A stretch of 64,000 nucleotides of DNA, taken from the NCBI RefSeq assembly GCF_026213295.1, contig NC_079417.1, positions 3,510,553 through 3,574,552 on the forward strand, in the 5' to 3' direction. The notes under the pieces were generated by a model, which did no database searches, was not told the origin of the DNA, and saw only the letters and a list, made by a program, of their open reading frames with translations. A program made the translations under genes and the position numbers. Each line of letters starts with the position of its first letter. The stretch's first letter is position 1. The DNA comes from Gadus chalcogrammus. Its lineage: Eukaryota; Chordata; Actinopteri; Gadiformes; Gadidae. Below are positions 29,203-42,942 of this stretch, in pieces.

Positions 29203-30293
29203 GCGAATGCTCTTGTGCTGGCTTATTCCTAAACTCTGGTGTTTCGGATTTGGGATTTTGTGATGAAACGGTTTTGCACAGCACTGCTCAAAGTGTGGCC
29301 GAGCTGAAATTGATTATTATTCCTTCCTACACAAATGCTATCGCAAATCAAGGTTTTTATTTTTTCACTATATCACGTCATATCATTTCAAGGTTAAACA
29401 TGTTTTTTTTTTTTTTTTATGCTTTAAGTTAATAAATAAACATTTTATATGTTTTTGGACTCTTATTGAAGTTTAATGCTTTTCAACTCTCCTATGTTTA
29501 ATACAATGTGAACATTTTGAATGCCTCTTTTATTTGTATGTGTATGCCACTCTGGGAGTACGCGTCTCCCCAATCCACGGTCGCCTGGTAGTTTGAATCC
29601 TCCGTGTTTGTTGTGCTGTCTCCCCGCCCCGCTCTGGTAGGAGGAGAACTGTCAGGACTTTGCTTTGTCCTGCACGGCCTGAAGGCCGGCCTGCCAAAGG
29701 AACGGTAAGAGCAGGACGGAACCACCATGTCCCCCCAAAAAACCTCAGCTCGTCCTCTTCACCATCTCACCGCCCGCTGTGTGTGCCACGCCTTCAACCT
29801 CGCTGTCGTCCTTTGTCGCCTGTGTTTGTTTATCATCTCTTGGGCATCTCTTCTGTGTTTTTTTATTTTTTGATCATTCTTCTTTTCCACACACTAAGCC
29901 CGGTAGAGGATGGGGGGTTTATAGGGCCAGCGGTGATGGTGTTGGGGACACCGCCCACCGTATATCCTCATGCCCTGATTTCTCCCATCTGCGATCCACA
30001 GCCTTGTTCTGCTTCACATCACTCCCTCGGCATAAGACGGAGGTTCTGTCCTCTTGCTCTCTGTGTACTTTGTGTTCTCACCTCGTCTTGTTCTAACTTC
30101 CCGGGCCCGGGTGCTCAACTCAACTCACCTCACCGCATCTCATCGAAAACCTCATCGACTAATCATTATTAACCGCTTGCTGTTCGAACTGTTTGGTTTG
30201 TTCGCTGCTGCTAGGCCTTCGAGTCAACCCCATCAGCCGTTCCTCTCTTTTGGTTGTTAACCGCTTCTTTTTGACCTTTCTTTCCCTCCTCAG
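29203..30293 (+). other. zdhhc18 3' UTR of the short form / intron of the long form
   Basis: Tandem AATAAA hexamers occur at 29431-29436 and 29435-29440, after a T run. The rest is unremarkable sequence with a pyrimidine-rich end (tttccctcctcag) that would serve as the acceptor for the exon at 30294. A small open block at 29656-29704 has splice-like ends, but its phase-0 reading hits a stop, so it is not called. Confidence 0.5.
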
Positions 30294-30671
30294 AGCCCAA
30301 AGGAGCTGCTGGAGAGGGTGGTCCGCTCGTCAGAACTCTGCCTCCTGGGTCGGCCCCCCGTCCCTAAGACCGCCGCCCTCGAACCGGAGGAGCCTGCACC
30401 CCGAGACCCCCGCTGCTCCTCCTGTTCCTCCTCCTCCTCCTCTTCCTCCTCACCTTCGTCCCCAGGCTGCTGGGAGGGACAGCCCCCCTGCCCCCCCCCC
30501 CACACTGCCGCTCCCTGTCACCCGTACGGCCGGGGCACCCGGAGGGGGTCGCCGGACTCTGTTAACCCGGCCTTCCGCCTGGCCTTGCCCTCCCCCACGC
30601 TCAGCCACGCTCCCCTGGTGGTGGTGGTGGTGGGGGGGGCGGCCGGCTCCGCCCCCGTCCCGCCGCACTGA
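30294..30671 (+). CDS. zdhhc18: Candidate alternative last coding exon of zdhhc18 (long C-terminus)
   Basis: A phase-0 open frame starts right after a strong acceptor and ends at TGA 30669-30671, 125 residues. It begins SPKELLERVVRSSELCLLGR. Exon 8 (ending 28814) is also phase 0, so exon 8 could splice here instead of to the short exon at 29176. Weak resemblance to the long tail of paralogue ZDHHC14 supports this: SSELCLLGRP against SDELHLPGKP, and RLALPSPTLSHA against RLLAAGSPLAHS, in the same order. A Ser-rich run, (TCC)n and (GTG)n tracts are low complexity. The comparison is from memory and the similarity is low, so transcript evidence is needed. Confidence 0.42.
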   Translation, partial: SPKELLERVVRSSELCLLGRPPVPKTAALEPEEPAPRDPRCSSCSSSSSSSSSPSSPGCWEGQPPCPPPHTAAPCHPYGRGTRRGSPDSVNPAFRLALPSPTLSHAPLVVVVVGGAAGSAPVPPH

Positions 30672-30837
30672 GCGGGATCAGCTGGCTCGCCCTGCTGCGT
30701 TAAAAGCTCACGCCAGAGAGGATTATGGGAAATGGTGTTTCTCCAAAGGTTCAAATCTCAGGATTTCCGTTGCCGATCGGAAGTTGATTTATAGTTTATA
30801 TTTTTGTTCAGGTTGGAGGTAAACTTAGTCCATATAT

Positions 30838-30869
<32 letters not shown>

Positions 30870-33600
30870 TGTATATATATCTATATATAGATATATATAT
30901 TTGTATTCTTCATGCCACACTTGATAGTATCAAGAGTATTAAACAGCCATATCACATCCACAGAACCTCATATCTTCTCTTTGCAGTGGTTCTAGCCCTA
31001 GAACCACCACTGGCATTGGGAGGATCATATCTGCCTTATTCACAGTTATTATGTTCTACGCTGTTATGCAAACCAAAGGCTCCAGTGTTGGACTTCTGCG
31101 TGTTTGGGGGACGGGCTTATTTCTTACTTCCGCGATTGGCCATTTATGAAACAGTTGCAACCTGCCGTTGATTAAGATCATCAGAGCTTCATTTTGTAGA
31201 TCATTCACATTCATTGAGCTTGGTTTAAACTTATGGATGAATTCTAGTTTGTTCTGAATTACTGTGACCGCATGGTTGTTTTATTTTTATTTAGTATTTT
31301 CTTTTTTTATTAGAAGCTGCAAAAACTTGTGATGATGGACTTTTTTTTACTGTGAGAACAGTATAATAATACTGTTAATGAGCGTTAATTGGTTAAGTTT
31401 GAAGGGTATTTACTTTTGTATTATTTTTTTAATGTAGCCTACTGTGGAAATCACAATCTTAAATCGCTGATATTTTGGATGTCAAATTAATGTTTATTTT
31501 TTACTTACGTTGCATCCAAAAACTTCATTTTAAAATCCAAATTATATTTTCGATTGACTATGATTTTGAAGGTCGATCTTTCTTTTTGTCACATTACATA
31601 CCAAAAGGTAACTTTTTTAGTTATCGAAACTCATTGTGCAAGTCTTGGTAGTGAATGAACTTGCTAGATTCGACATGTGGGTGGTTAGATCGTATTGCCA
31701 GCTGAGTGAACTCGTGGTTAAGCTAGCTGATGCCTATTTTAAGCCTACAAAACACAGCCAGCGCGAGAGGCATGAAACTAGACCCTCCAAGTCATGGCTT
31801 ATACTTTTTGTTGTTCGGCTGTTGTCCGCTGGAGGGCGGTATCTACTCTAAAGACCCAAGTATAACACATGGTACCTAACCCATTGAAGTGGAAACCCTT
31901 TCACTTGCCTAGTGAACGCTACACAAATGTTAAAGTTAGTGACACATTGTATCAGTAAAATGTTTTTTCATTCATTCTGCGGCTTGATCCAGCCTATATA
32001 GATTACTGGGCTAAATGTTTCACAAGCAGTGCTTGAATGAGCATATTTCTTATTGTATTTTGTAAACGTATCAATGTCAAATAGGGAATATGTTGTATTT
32101 GTTTCATTAAAAAAATGCCTTGTTTTGCAGTTATTTTATTTTCTTGCTTTTGGAATTATCTATTCTGCATATGCCAAACTTTTACTGCAAAATATTTTCA
32201 AACAATGCAAAAACAGTGTATCTGGTTCCTAACTGATCGGTGCGCCAGTCATGACGGCTCTCGTAGCCTATGGCGCCACTGGAGTGTTTCGACAACATTT
32301 CAAAATCAAGAGAAGATGTGTGAGCGTGGTTCATGGGGCCCGAAACACCATCCAGGAATACCCCCTTTGGACTAGTTAGTTGTATAACAAGATACACATT
32401 TGCCCATGGAAAGGATTTGCGTGGGTTCCGGCACAGGCTGAAGTCATTAAAATCGAATCTCACCCTTCATACTTTTGGAAAGTGTTACTGTTTTGAAGCA
32501 TAGCCAATTAAAAGAAGGCAAAGTTCAAGTAATTTCAGTCCACCTTTTAGTGTTTCACAAGTAGGATATTCACGGTATGTGTGTATGCGTGTCATATCAG
32601 TAAAAATGAATGACTCTGAATTGTGCAAAAAGAGATTTGACAAGACTCACAGGTTCCAATAAGCTTTCCAAAGTAGCCGGTGAAGTAATCTCATTACTGA
32701 CATCAAACAAGAGGCAAATGCAGCCAAACACACAACGGCCATGAAGCATCTATATTGCATTCAGAAGGGACTTGCTTCTTCATGTTGGTAAATGTAACCA
32801 ATTACCACCACATTGGCCCATGCTAATTGGTTTACTCCACGAAGGTCTTTGCGTTCTGCTAATTCAATACTATGACAGAGTCAGTGAGAAGAACCACACC
32901 TCAAGCCCAGCTGCTTGATATGAAGAACTGTCGTGTTGAACAACGGATCCCTCTTCTGCCAAGGGGACTTATCTCCAGAGAGGTAGCCATACTCTGGTGC
33001 CAATGCTTCATTTCTTCAAGTCTGTTTCTGATGATCGTCATTGCTGAAAGCCTGCTTGGCAGAGTACGGTTAATGCTTTGACTCTGAATAATATGTGTTT
33101 TTTGCGCCTTCGTCCGATCCAATGTTCGTGTCACTAACCGGCGTCGGCGCGGGGTTTGATTTTGTTTTTTGGGTTGAGTCCGGGTTTTGGCGGACTCAAC
33201 CCAGAAGCGGATCCTCTGCAAAGTTGGTCTCTGCGTGTTGCCCTCACATACGTACCTCTTCTCCCAGTGACTAGAGTCTCTCCATGAAATAACAAGTGAC
33301 TCCCGTTCATTGTGTAAGGGTCATTGTTATTCTGAAGTGGATCTCCACTTCTAAATGACGGGTCTGAACATGCTGAAGGAGCCAGCTGCATGGACATACT
33401 TACACTATTATAACATGTGTGTTCTGTTGAACAATGCGAGAAGAAGAGAAATGTGAACAACAGAGTACGCTGACTTTGTAATCAGATGGCCAAATTAAAC
33501 GCTAAATCCTCTGAGATTAATGACTTTAAGAAATGTTGAACAATGATGTCAAAATTGTTTGATGATGATTTCAAAGGGCAATGGGTAAACTGTTGTTTTC
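30672..33600. other. Intergenic DNA downstream of zdhhc18
   Basis: A GT/TA compound microsatellite lies at about 30839-30901. The rest is AT-rich sequence with short frames lacking any family likeness. In mammals SFN, GPN2, GPATCH3, NUDC, KDF1 and TRNP1 lie between ZDHHC18 and TENT5B; none is recognisable here or in the following 8 kb. Confidence 0.55.
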
Positions 33601-33621
33601 CGCAACCTAAGCCATGTTTGG

Positions 33622-34023
<402 letters not shown>

Positions 34024-35047
34024 GGCGCACGTTTTAAATTGTTGAGTAACTACTGCTTAACAAAGTGTTTGTTTACCACAGTAGGCTAGGTTTCTATGAT
34101 AGGTGTAACTGGGTGTGTGTGTGTACGTGAGTTAGAGTAACTGTCAACCAAACCCTTAAAGCTTATCATATTATGTAATTACTAAAACTTCAATAGTTTA
34201 GCTTAGCCCAACGTACCTTAACAAAGACCATGGTTTCATGTCCGACTTCTATGTTGGCCTACCTTCATGTGATTCTCATGCCTGAACCTGAGTGATATAT
34301 CCCATTGCTGGCAGTTAACCCGTCTCACCCTGAAAGTCATTCTGTTCACATTGTGACTTGTTTTTTGTTATTCCATTTGATTGAACCAAAGGTCAGCCAG
34401 AGATTGAAAATAGTAACCTCTTGTTTTCGGGTTGGACAACATAATTTCACAATATAAAATAAAACAAACAAGTTAAACAAGATACACAATCAAATGTTGT
34501 GCAAGTGTATGCTGTTTCAAACAGAATCATAGTTAACGTCCGGTTAGGGATCAAAAGTAGATATTTCTATTCACAAGCCTGCAAATATCAGTAATCATTT
34601 CAAGTTTAGTACCGAGATCTGACGAGTAAATACTTTCATCAAGGGGTTGCACAGTGGAAGAAACTATCTGAGGTATGAGAATACAATGTTCCAATGGTCA
34701 AACCCATTGGAACATTCATTTATCTTTTATTACCCATACATACTATGACAGATGAGCACAACAGATGTTGATCTGTCCTTCCCAGGACCCCTCTGGGTGG
34801 GGCCCGGTGCCATTTGGCACAACGTCCGTTTTTGCAACTGTGTCACTGTTGGTTTGGCAACAGTGAGGCTGAACTTCCTTCTGCGGGTGTCAGGATGGTT
34901 CTTGGAGCAATAAAGGATAAGCCTCTTTGCCCTGACTCTACTACAATGAACAGAAGAGGCTGGAAGTCAGCGATAGTCAAACGCATCTATTCTGCGGACG
35001 CACTGGAAGGTTACAACCTCTGAAGGAAGGGCCACAGCCAGGATACT

Positions 35048-35160
35048 GACCTAGTGGCTTGGGTGTTTCACTCCTCACCCAAAGGCACCGGGTTTGATCC
35101 CCAGTGCGGACGTTAGCCTCCACCTGCTCCTTAATGACGTCCCTAATTCACTGTAGACTA
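35048..35160 (+). mobile_element. Degraded tRNA-derived SINE
   Basis: CTAGTGGCTTGGGTGTTTCA resembles an A-box region, and GGGTTTGATCCCCAGT is a good B box 35-45 bases further on, the spacing of a tRNA-like Pol III promoter. The following GCCTCCACCTGCTCC may be the body. No tail or flanking duplication is clear. Confidence 0.55.
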
Positions 35161-37399
35161 TAAAGTTTCTCATGATAGACCAAACAGTAGTAATAGCAAC
35201 ACGCTGAAGCTACTTGGCTTCAGATTTAGCGTTGCACAAATAATGTGTTTCTTCTTCTACGCAGGTCGGGATTCGTATTGGAAGAGGGGAGAAAGTGTGT
35301 GTGAAAGAGACAAGGGCAGAGGAAGACAACTGCTTAGATAACAGCACATCATTCATTCCCGCTGTATTGGTTTAGCGTGAAAGCAGTGTTGAATCATTCA
35401 AATGTCTTTAGGCCGTGCGAGTGGAAACGAGGGGTTAAATGAAGGGTGGTTTGATCAACGAGCCGCACTGAAACCATCCAGGCCATGTATTCTCCTGTGG
35501 CTCATCTCTCATCGTGGAAACTTCTGGAAGGCAAGCTGACGTTGGGTATTATTGATAATACAGACAAACCACTAGAGTAAAGTGAGGTCTATAAATTGTA
35601 CTTCAATGTCATTCATGATTTACAATTCTGTGATGTTCTTGTGCGGCTCCTGGAACTGGAAGTCCAGTGTGTGTCTGACATAAAATAAATATATAGGCCG
35701 ATAGAATCCTCTCCCGGAAAATGATTTGAAGCTCCTGGATGAGATTCTGAGAAATTTGGAGAACGCAGTTCAGCGCACGGTGATGGGACGCTGGAACAGA
35801 CTCGTGCTTGGTTGGTAGCATTAAGCAGCAACACACTTGTAGTATGTTCATCCAGCCCGCAGAGTTCTCTAATCGTCCACATGCCACAGACCCTTCATTA
35901 TGCTCCATACTTCTGTAAGACACAAGACCAAGTTTTCCCCTCTTGCTGTGGGCGACTGGATACTTTGTAAGTCGGATTCAGAGAATGAAACCAGAGCCCT
36001 TCGGCCGAACGAGGGTTCCCTCGTTCTAGAAGGGTCCTTCCTTTCTTCTGCCCGAACCATTGGGTCTGCATGAGTCAGGCATTCATGTTAGGAATACAGC
36101 CACAGAACGAGGTGTTATTAACCGACGAGAATTAACTATTGATGCTATTTAAGATCATAAGTAGATCATCAATAGTACACGTACAATTTCGTAGATGTTT
36201 TATCACTGGAAAGATTGACATTTGTCCAATTAGACAATGGACCGGGAGCAGAAGACCTGTGTTATTACCCGGACACATATCATTCTAGAGAGCTTCTGCT
36301 AGAAGCTCTCTCCCTTTACAGTAGAACAGCATATGGGGTGATTCTCCTGTGTCCAGTCCCGGGCACGGTCATGGGGTTAGGTGGGTTACCAGTGTTCATG
36401 TGTGTTTGGCTTGTACAAATGGTACACTTGGCAAGAAGATACCCTGTTAAATATAGCACATGTAGAGTATGTTGGCCTGTTGGGGACGGGGGGGGGGCTG
36501 ACCACCAGACACCCCTGTTTTTCAGGGGAGGTTTCCCGTTTTGGGTGACCAGCCCCCAGCTGGAGCTGATGTCCTCGTTTTTTAAAAATAGGATTAAAAA
36601 TATATATGAATAGATTTTTGAAATGGCAAAGGTCATAGCTTGCTTGTGATGTGAATTTTGAGACAGTTGGTAATTAGTCTTGGGTCTATCTGAGTTGAGT
36701 TGTGGTCTTTCTGACGGCTTTATACTGAGCAGGCATGACCAAACAACAGGCTATCGATACCATATAGAAAGATTCCCAACTTATTCTTTAGCCTATTTGG
36801 CCAACATAAGTTTGTTGTGTTTTTTTTTACACCACCCAGAGAGTAAAGTATAACATATGCACTGGCAAGTTTAACATAGGCCTAAATTTGAACCTTGAGT
36901 TGGAGCTGCAAAACTATGCAGGAACTCCGAGCTTACTACAACCTGCTCATGTGACTCAACTCTGGCGGCACACAATGTATGCATCTGGAACAATCAATAC
37001 ATTACCCAGCATGCTGTGAGGCTACACAGCCAATCTGTGTGTGAACACACTGGACCCATTCTGATCAAGTCTATGGATCAATAGATAAGAACGGTTTGGA
37101 GTAAAAGATAGACAAAGCCGGGATGACATGCAATGGAGTGATTGGCTCAAAGAGAGGAAAAGAGAAACGACTTGCAGCTCATTTCACAATGAAGTAGCAA
37201 ACAATGACCAAAAGACCATTCGAGTGACATTCCTTTGGAGCACGCTTAAAAAAAGGCAGGAGCGACGATGTCAGGACGTAAAAGCCCTGTATTTAAGATG
37301 ACATTAGCACGGGTTTATGTGCCCTAGTTTTATTTAATTGATTCTGCTGGTGACAACTGATTTCACATTTTAACCTTGGCTAGATCCATGAAAAAGGAA

Positions 37400-37745
37400 T
37401 TCTCACTTTATGTCCGAATTCTGACTTTAAATTCAGAACAGAAGATAATCACATATGTCCCGGACCCTTATCCTCTTCCGTCTGTGACCCTCTTGAACCA
37501 TGACCTATAAAGAAAGCCTGGAACACGCAAAACTTGCCTACATCTGACTTCTTCGGTCAGCATCTGGTTGCCGTCCTTTATGCCGCAAAGGGACTCTCCC
37601 TGAATTTGGTTCCTTTCAGGTAGCCTGTATATTTCCTTACAGGTAGCCTGTAAGGAACTTCCCTTCTTTAGCCTCTGAGATTAAACTCAGAACTCTGACT
37701 TTATTGCCAGAATTCAGACTTTAAACTCAGAACTCCCAATAAATT
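37400..37745. repeat. Degenerate repeat of CAGAATTCTGACTTTAAA type
   Basis: Segments such as GAATTCTGACTTTAAATTC and CAGAATTCAGACTTTAAACTC recur at least four times in two clusters (37410-37445 and 37678-37745). Between them TACAGGTAGCCTGTA is palindromic. It looks like a decayed tandem repeat. Confidence 0.5.
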
Positions 37746-40700
37746 CACGTGGCCCTAACTTCTTCCGTAACGACGGCACGTAAACTTCAACCAAAACACT
37801 AGGTGTGTGTACTTCTGGCTAGAAATGCTCAGCAGCAATCTGCTCAGCTTGAGCCATGCGCAAACGCAATCAATCAAGCAAGCAGTCGGTGGGAGAGGAC
37901 TTTGACGTCAAGGGTACGCCGCTGTCCGTCACCCAGCTCCGGCATCCCATAGATTGGTCGTCTGCACTCGGGCTGATAAGTCTCCGAGGTTCTTTATCGG
38001 CTGTTCACACTGCCAAAGACAGGTATGCCCCGGTGCGGAAGCCAACGGGTCAATCCGACCAGGTAAAGCCAAATTCCCCTGACATTGAGCACAGCTGGCG
38101 TTTCCCCCCAAGACGTTGGTGAACGCGGTCGTTTGGCTGACCTAATCTCAAGGAACAGCAGTCGGCTCATTTAGATTCTGAATAAGGTCAGCAGAACCAA
38201 TAGACTATTGGTCTTATAAACTTCACATATGTGACAAAGCCACTTCGATGCACACACAATAAAACCCAACTTCCTTCACTTCTAAAAGTGCAAAATGCAA
38301 ATATTTTGACTAATATTTCAACATTATTTATAATATTTCAATAGGCTTGTTTGTGTCTTGGTTTGTTTATTTTCTTGACCGTGACAGCAGACTGATACCG
38401 TGAGTGTGTGTGTGTTATCTGGTATTTATTGTGGCAGCTCTTACTGGGCAATTGATTTACAGCCATGCTTTACTGTTTGCTCTGACGTAGGCTACAACAA
38501 AGTAAAAGCATGTGTCCTGCGATCTCTGTGGTTGCTGATGTGGAGAAATGACTCCTGGGCTTTTTGACTTTCCAGAGTCCCCAAAAATACTGTATAACCA
38601 CATAGAATACTAAATATGGCTTTCCATCAGATGTATTTTCAATACTGTTTTGAGTGGTTCAGCTAAGTAGCTTATTTTGAGTAAAGGGCTACGTCATGGC
38701 AACGGCTGGATGTTTGATCAGGCGTTGAACAGGATTTGTATGTCATTTATTAAAGGTGTGACCAAACACCAGCTCTATTACCCAACCTACAAGACTCACA
38801 GTTGTGTAGGTGTGGGCCATCGATGCCAGCTCAAGCAGAGGATTGATGTGTAGACTTAGCCAAACTGAAAGGTAAAAATAACTTTTTTGCCCTCCCATAA
38901 CCCCAACATGTCTCACGGAGGCCGTGAGCTCATCATGAACCTCCAGGCCGCTTCTCGTTCTCCTTCCCCATCCATGGTTCACTTGTCTGGGGGAAATGAT
39001 CCACTGCTACCATGCAGGGGGGGGGGGGGGGCTTTTGCGGTACGGTTTCCCAGACATCTCCCAGCAGGGCCTGCAGAGGGCTATAGCTGGAGATGTCTCG
39101 GCCCAGCTGCCCCGACCACCGTGGACGCGGGTTGCTGCGGGAACAGGATTGCATTAACATCCTAGGTTCTGATCGTCATGCTCCATGCTCCACCCTCATG
39201 ATATTATTTCCAGCTCAAATTATTCACGAGGAGCAATCTCACTCTCCTGCACTTTGGGACTTTAATTAACTCTAAGTATAATACCGTTTTACAATGCCAC
39301 ATTCCAACGTCTCACTGCTGTGTGTTGGTGCATGTGCACTGCGCATGCGTCGGTCTCTCACTATTGCCGTCAATCTGCTTATCTCTGTCTGCCTTTCCAT
39401 TGCTGTCTTTCATTCTTTCAGTCTCTGTTTCTGTTTATCTTTCCATCTGTCTACCTATCTGTTTGTATCTCTGTCTGTACCTGTCTCTCGGTCAGTGCCT
39501 AACTGTCTGTCTGCCTGCTTACCTGTCTCTCTACCTCCCTGTCTGCCTGCCCTTGAGTGCATCCCACTTTGCGTTGTCTGTCTTCTTTTGTTACATTTTC
39601 CTGCCCACAAACAAAGGTTAGCGATGAAATAAACATAGCAGCACTAGAACTGGATGTTTGTCCGGCTGTGGCCGTATGACGTATGAGAACAGACACCCAA
39701 CGCAGCCACTCATGGTAACATAGGATGTTTGGCCAGTGTCACTATCTCAGCCAGGGTAATAAATACAACGGCAGTTTTAAAACCTCAATGTTTATCTTAC
39801 GAGCCGCAAGGCAGGTTTGTATTTCCAATGCAAATTCACGTCAGACTAAAACGTAATACTTATACGTCATAGTAATAATGGAGTTGCTTTCAAAGAGGAA
39901 CAATGAAAGGTTGAAGTGCTAACAAAAAAACAATTAAATGTCAACTTTAGGCAGTAGAGTAGAAAATATTGAGTCAACGCAACACATTATAGCTTTAGCC
40001 TTTTAGTCGGTTAAACAAATCATTATGATGAATTGGAAAGTACAAAAACCTAATTGCTTCAACACTGACAATTGGTTAAAATACTTTATGGATCTCCTGT
40101 CAATGGAACGTGCAACCTCGTTCCTCAATGATCCTGGCCGTGGGGATGAAGGTCCCTGATTTTTATAAGACTTTATGAGACTGTATTTGAGAAACAGGGC
40201 ATTTAAATGAATTTATTGATTATTATGGATCTGCACCCCCCCCTCCCCCTTGTTGTACTGTGTATTGTTTTGTAATTTCCTATGAGCATTGTTATCTTGT
40301 GATGCATGCATATTTGGTGGAGGTTTGTGGTTGTTTTGTTTGATAATATATATTTTTTGATAAATAATAGCAAATATGTATCACAAAGAAAATAAAATTG
40401 TTTTTATGTGTTTTCATGAAACTGGATTCACGTCAGCACACCAGTGAGTTATGCTTTGTGTATATGGATTGTTTTCAAAGAGTATGCAGAAACCTATTTC
40501 TTCATATCTGCGTTTAATCATGCAATCAGAGTGGTTGGGTTTACGTTGATAAGCAAAAATGGAAATTACATAGCAGTATCTGAATACCTGTGCCGAATGT
40601 ACAAAATGGTTATCAGGGGTTATCGGGCCTAAACGCTGATCAAATTACAGCGTTACACTTTAACACGTTGAGGTTGTTGTGGTTGCAGGATTAAGTTTTC

Positions 40701-41525
40701 CATTCATCGCCTGGAAAAACAAAACAAAGATAACCTCTCTACTTCTCTCATTAATTTCGTTAAGAGGCAATACAAATATGTGACATGGTAGGAAGCGTGG
40801 GGCCCGTTTTTGACTGAGTCTGCACAGGTGCTCAACTCCCTCTGTATGCATTGTTATTACATTTGAAACCTGTTATAGCATTGGCATTAAAAGCCCTACC
40901 GTGGTTAGGGGACTGTGAGATCATTGACAGTTTTATTATTATTTGTTAGTATTACTGATTGTCAGCTTGTCCCTCTTCAAAGTTACATTTTAATGGTGTG
41001 TAGTTACGTATTTTATGTACCTACTTGGCAAATGCATGTTAAAAGGGAGTTGTAATGGTGGAGCATTATAGTTTATTACAGTTCATGTCTTGACATGCAA
41101 TCGGACTTGATTGAGTAACGGGGGCTGGACTCATGGGGCTGGACGCTGTCACTCTGACCCACGTGATTGATGATCCTTCAAGCGTTCTTTGCGCTTTACT
41201 GGTGGCACTCTTCGCCAATCAGAGACGTTATGCTAATGAGGTGACTTTAAACCCTTTCAACCAACCTTATGAATTGGTTCATTGCAAGTTTGATCGTAGC
41301 TGCACACGCATATTTCTGGGAACATAACCCAGAATCAGTCAATCTTCTCTTGTGTCACTTTCGTACTTACCGAAACTTTTCAAAAGATCTGACTACCGCT
41401 AAGACGTCATTATTCGTTGTTTTTTTGCTGCTTTTATCAAGAACCTTTTTTTCATTTAGGACCTCGAGATATATCGGAAGGCATTAACTGCTATTTCGCT
41501 GATTTCTTTGGAGAGCTACATTGCA

Positions 41526-42903
41526 ATGTCTTGCGACGATGTGTCTGATCAGAGTCGTCGGTTCTGTGTGTTGCCTTGGGACCAGGTGCAGCGTCTGGAC
41601 TCGATCCTGGCAGAAACTATTCCCATTCATGGACGTGGAAACTTCCCAACTCTATCCGTACAACCGCGGCTGCTAGTTCAGGTAAAAAACCCTAATCCTC
41701 ACCCTATACCTACAAATGTGGGTCCGTTATAAAATGCCACAACCAAACACTGACTTAATTTCAGTGTTTGGAATGAAAGAAATACAAAACGTTTCTGCTT
41801 GTATGATATGGACCACTGCGCTATGGGACTGCGCTTGATCGTCTTACTTTTTTGTAGGATAAGTGTTTCCCAATGTAATTAAACTAATAACTACATATTA
41901 TCAGCACAGATCCTGTCACCCAATGAATAACCAGTTCCTCATGCGACAATCCCTTCGTTCGGCAGAAAGCAACATATTCAGGACAAAATTAGTCGCTTGT
42001 GAATGCTATTTGGGGTTTTGGATCAGGTTCAGAACCATGGCAGCGCCTATCATATAGGCTACTTTACGTACATTATGTGGCTTTCTGGTGAAAACTTACG
42101 GTGTAATTCTCTGAATCTACTTAATAGAATTCGGCAACTTTGTGTGTCGTCTCATGGATCCCTCTACACTTGAGCCCTGGTTGTGCGCATGCCCACTCCC
42201 ACAAGCATATGACACGACTTTACTATCTATAGACCTAAAACATATTTAATATCACAACAACTGTGTTTGAGGCTGGCCGTCTACGTGTCATTTTGATTTG
42301 TTACTAACCAACTAATCTGCACACCACTGGCTACACACACTGACATGTGGCTCTATTCTATGGGTCAGTGTGAGTTTTCACAGACCTTCCACAGACCTCG
42401 AATGTAACCTCGTGGATTTCTTAGTCCAAGGACTTACTCTATCTCTGAACATTCAGATTAGACTTTGATCAAATGGCCCTGTAACCATGCTAAACCTTTG
42501 TAAATACAAAATATAAGCGTGTGTGTGTGTCCGCTTTGCGTCATGGTTTGCCATTTGTTGTTATAGCACATCCAAGAACAATGTTAATATTGAAACGAGC
42601 CAGCCTTTGTTATCACTGCCCCTTGTGTTAATTGTGCCTTGATAGAACCGGTCCGATAACTCCCTAATAAAAAAACGAAGAGCTGCCTTTCGTATGGCCT
42701 ACCCGCCCCCCCCCCCCCCTCCACAAGAAAATATGCGCAGGATGCTGATTTCTGACGTCATTGTCGGAAGGCACTGACGTGTGCATGCCAGCTCTGTGTA
42801 TAGCCAAACAAGGGTGCAGGGTACATTCAGTGTTGAGCTGCTAGACCTCACACGATGGTGCATTATTATGTTGAATGTATATGTATATATATATATATAT
42901 ATA

Positions 42904-42942
<39 letters not shown>

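Noticed and set aside
29656..29704. Possible extra zdhhc18 exon between the short and long 3' ends
   Set aside because: It has splice-like edges, but the phase-0 reading meets a stop and the length is not a multiple of three.
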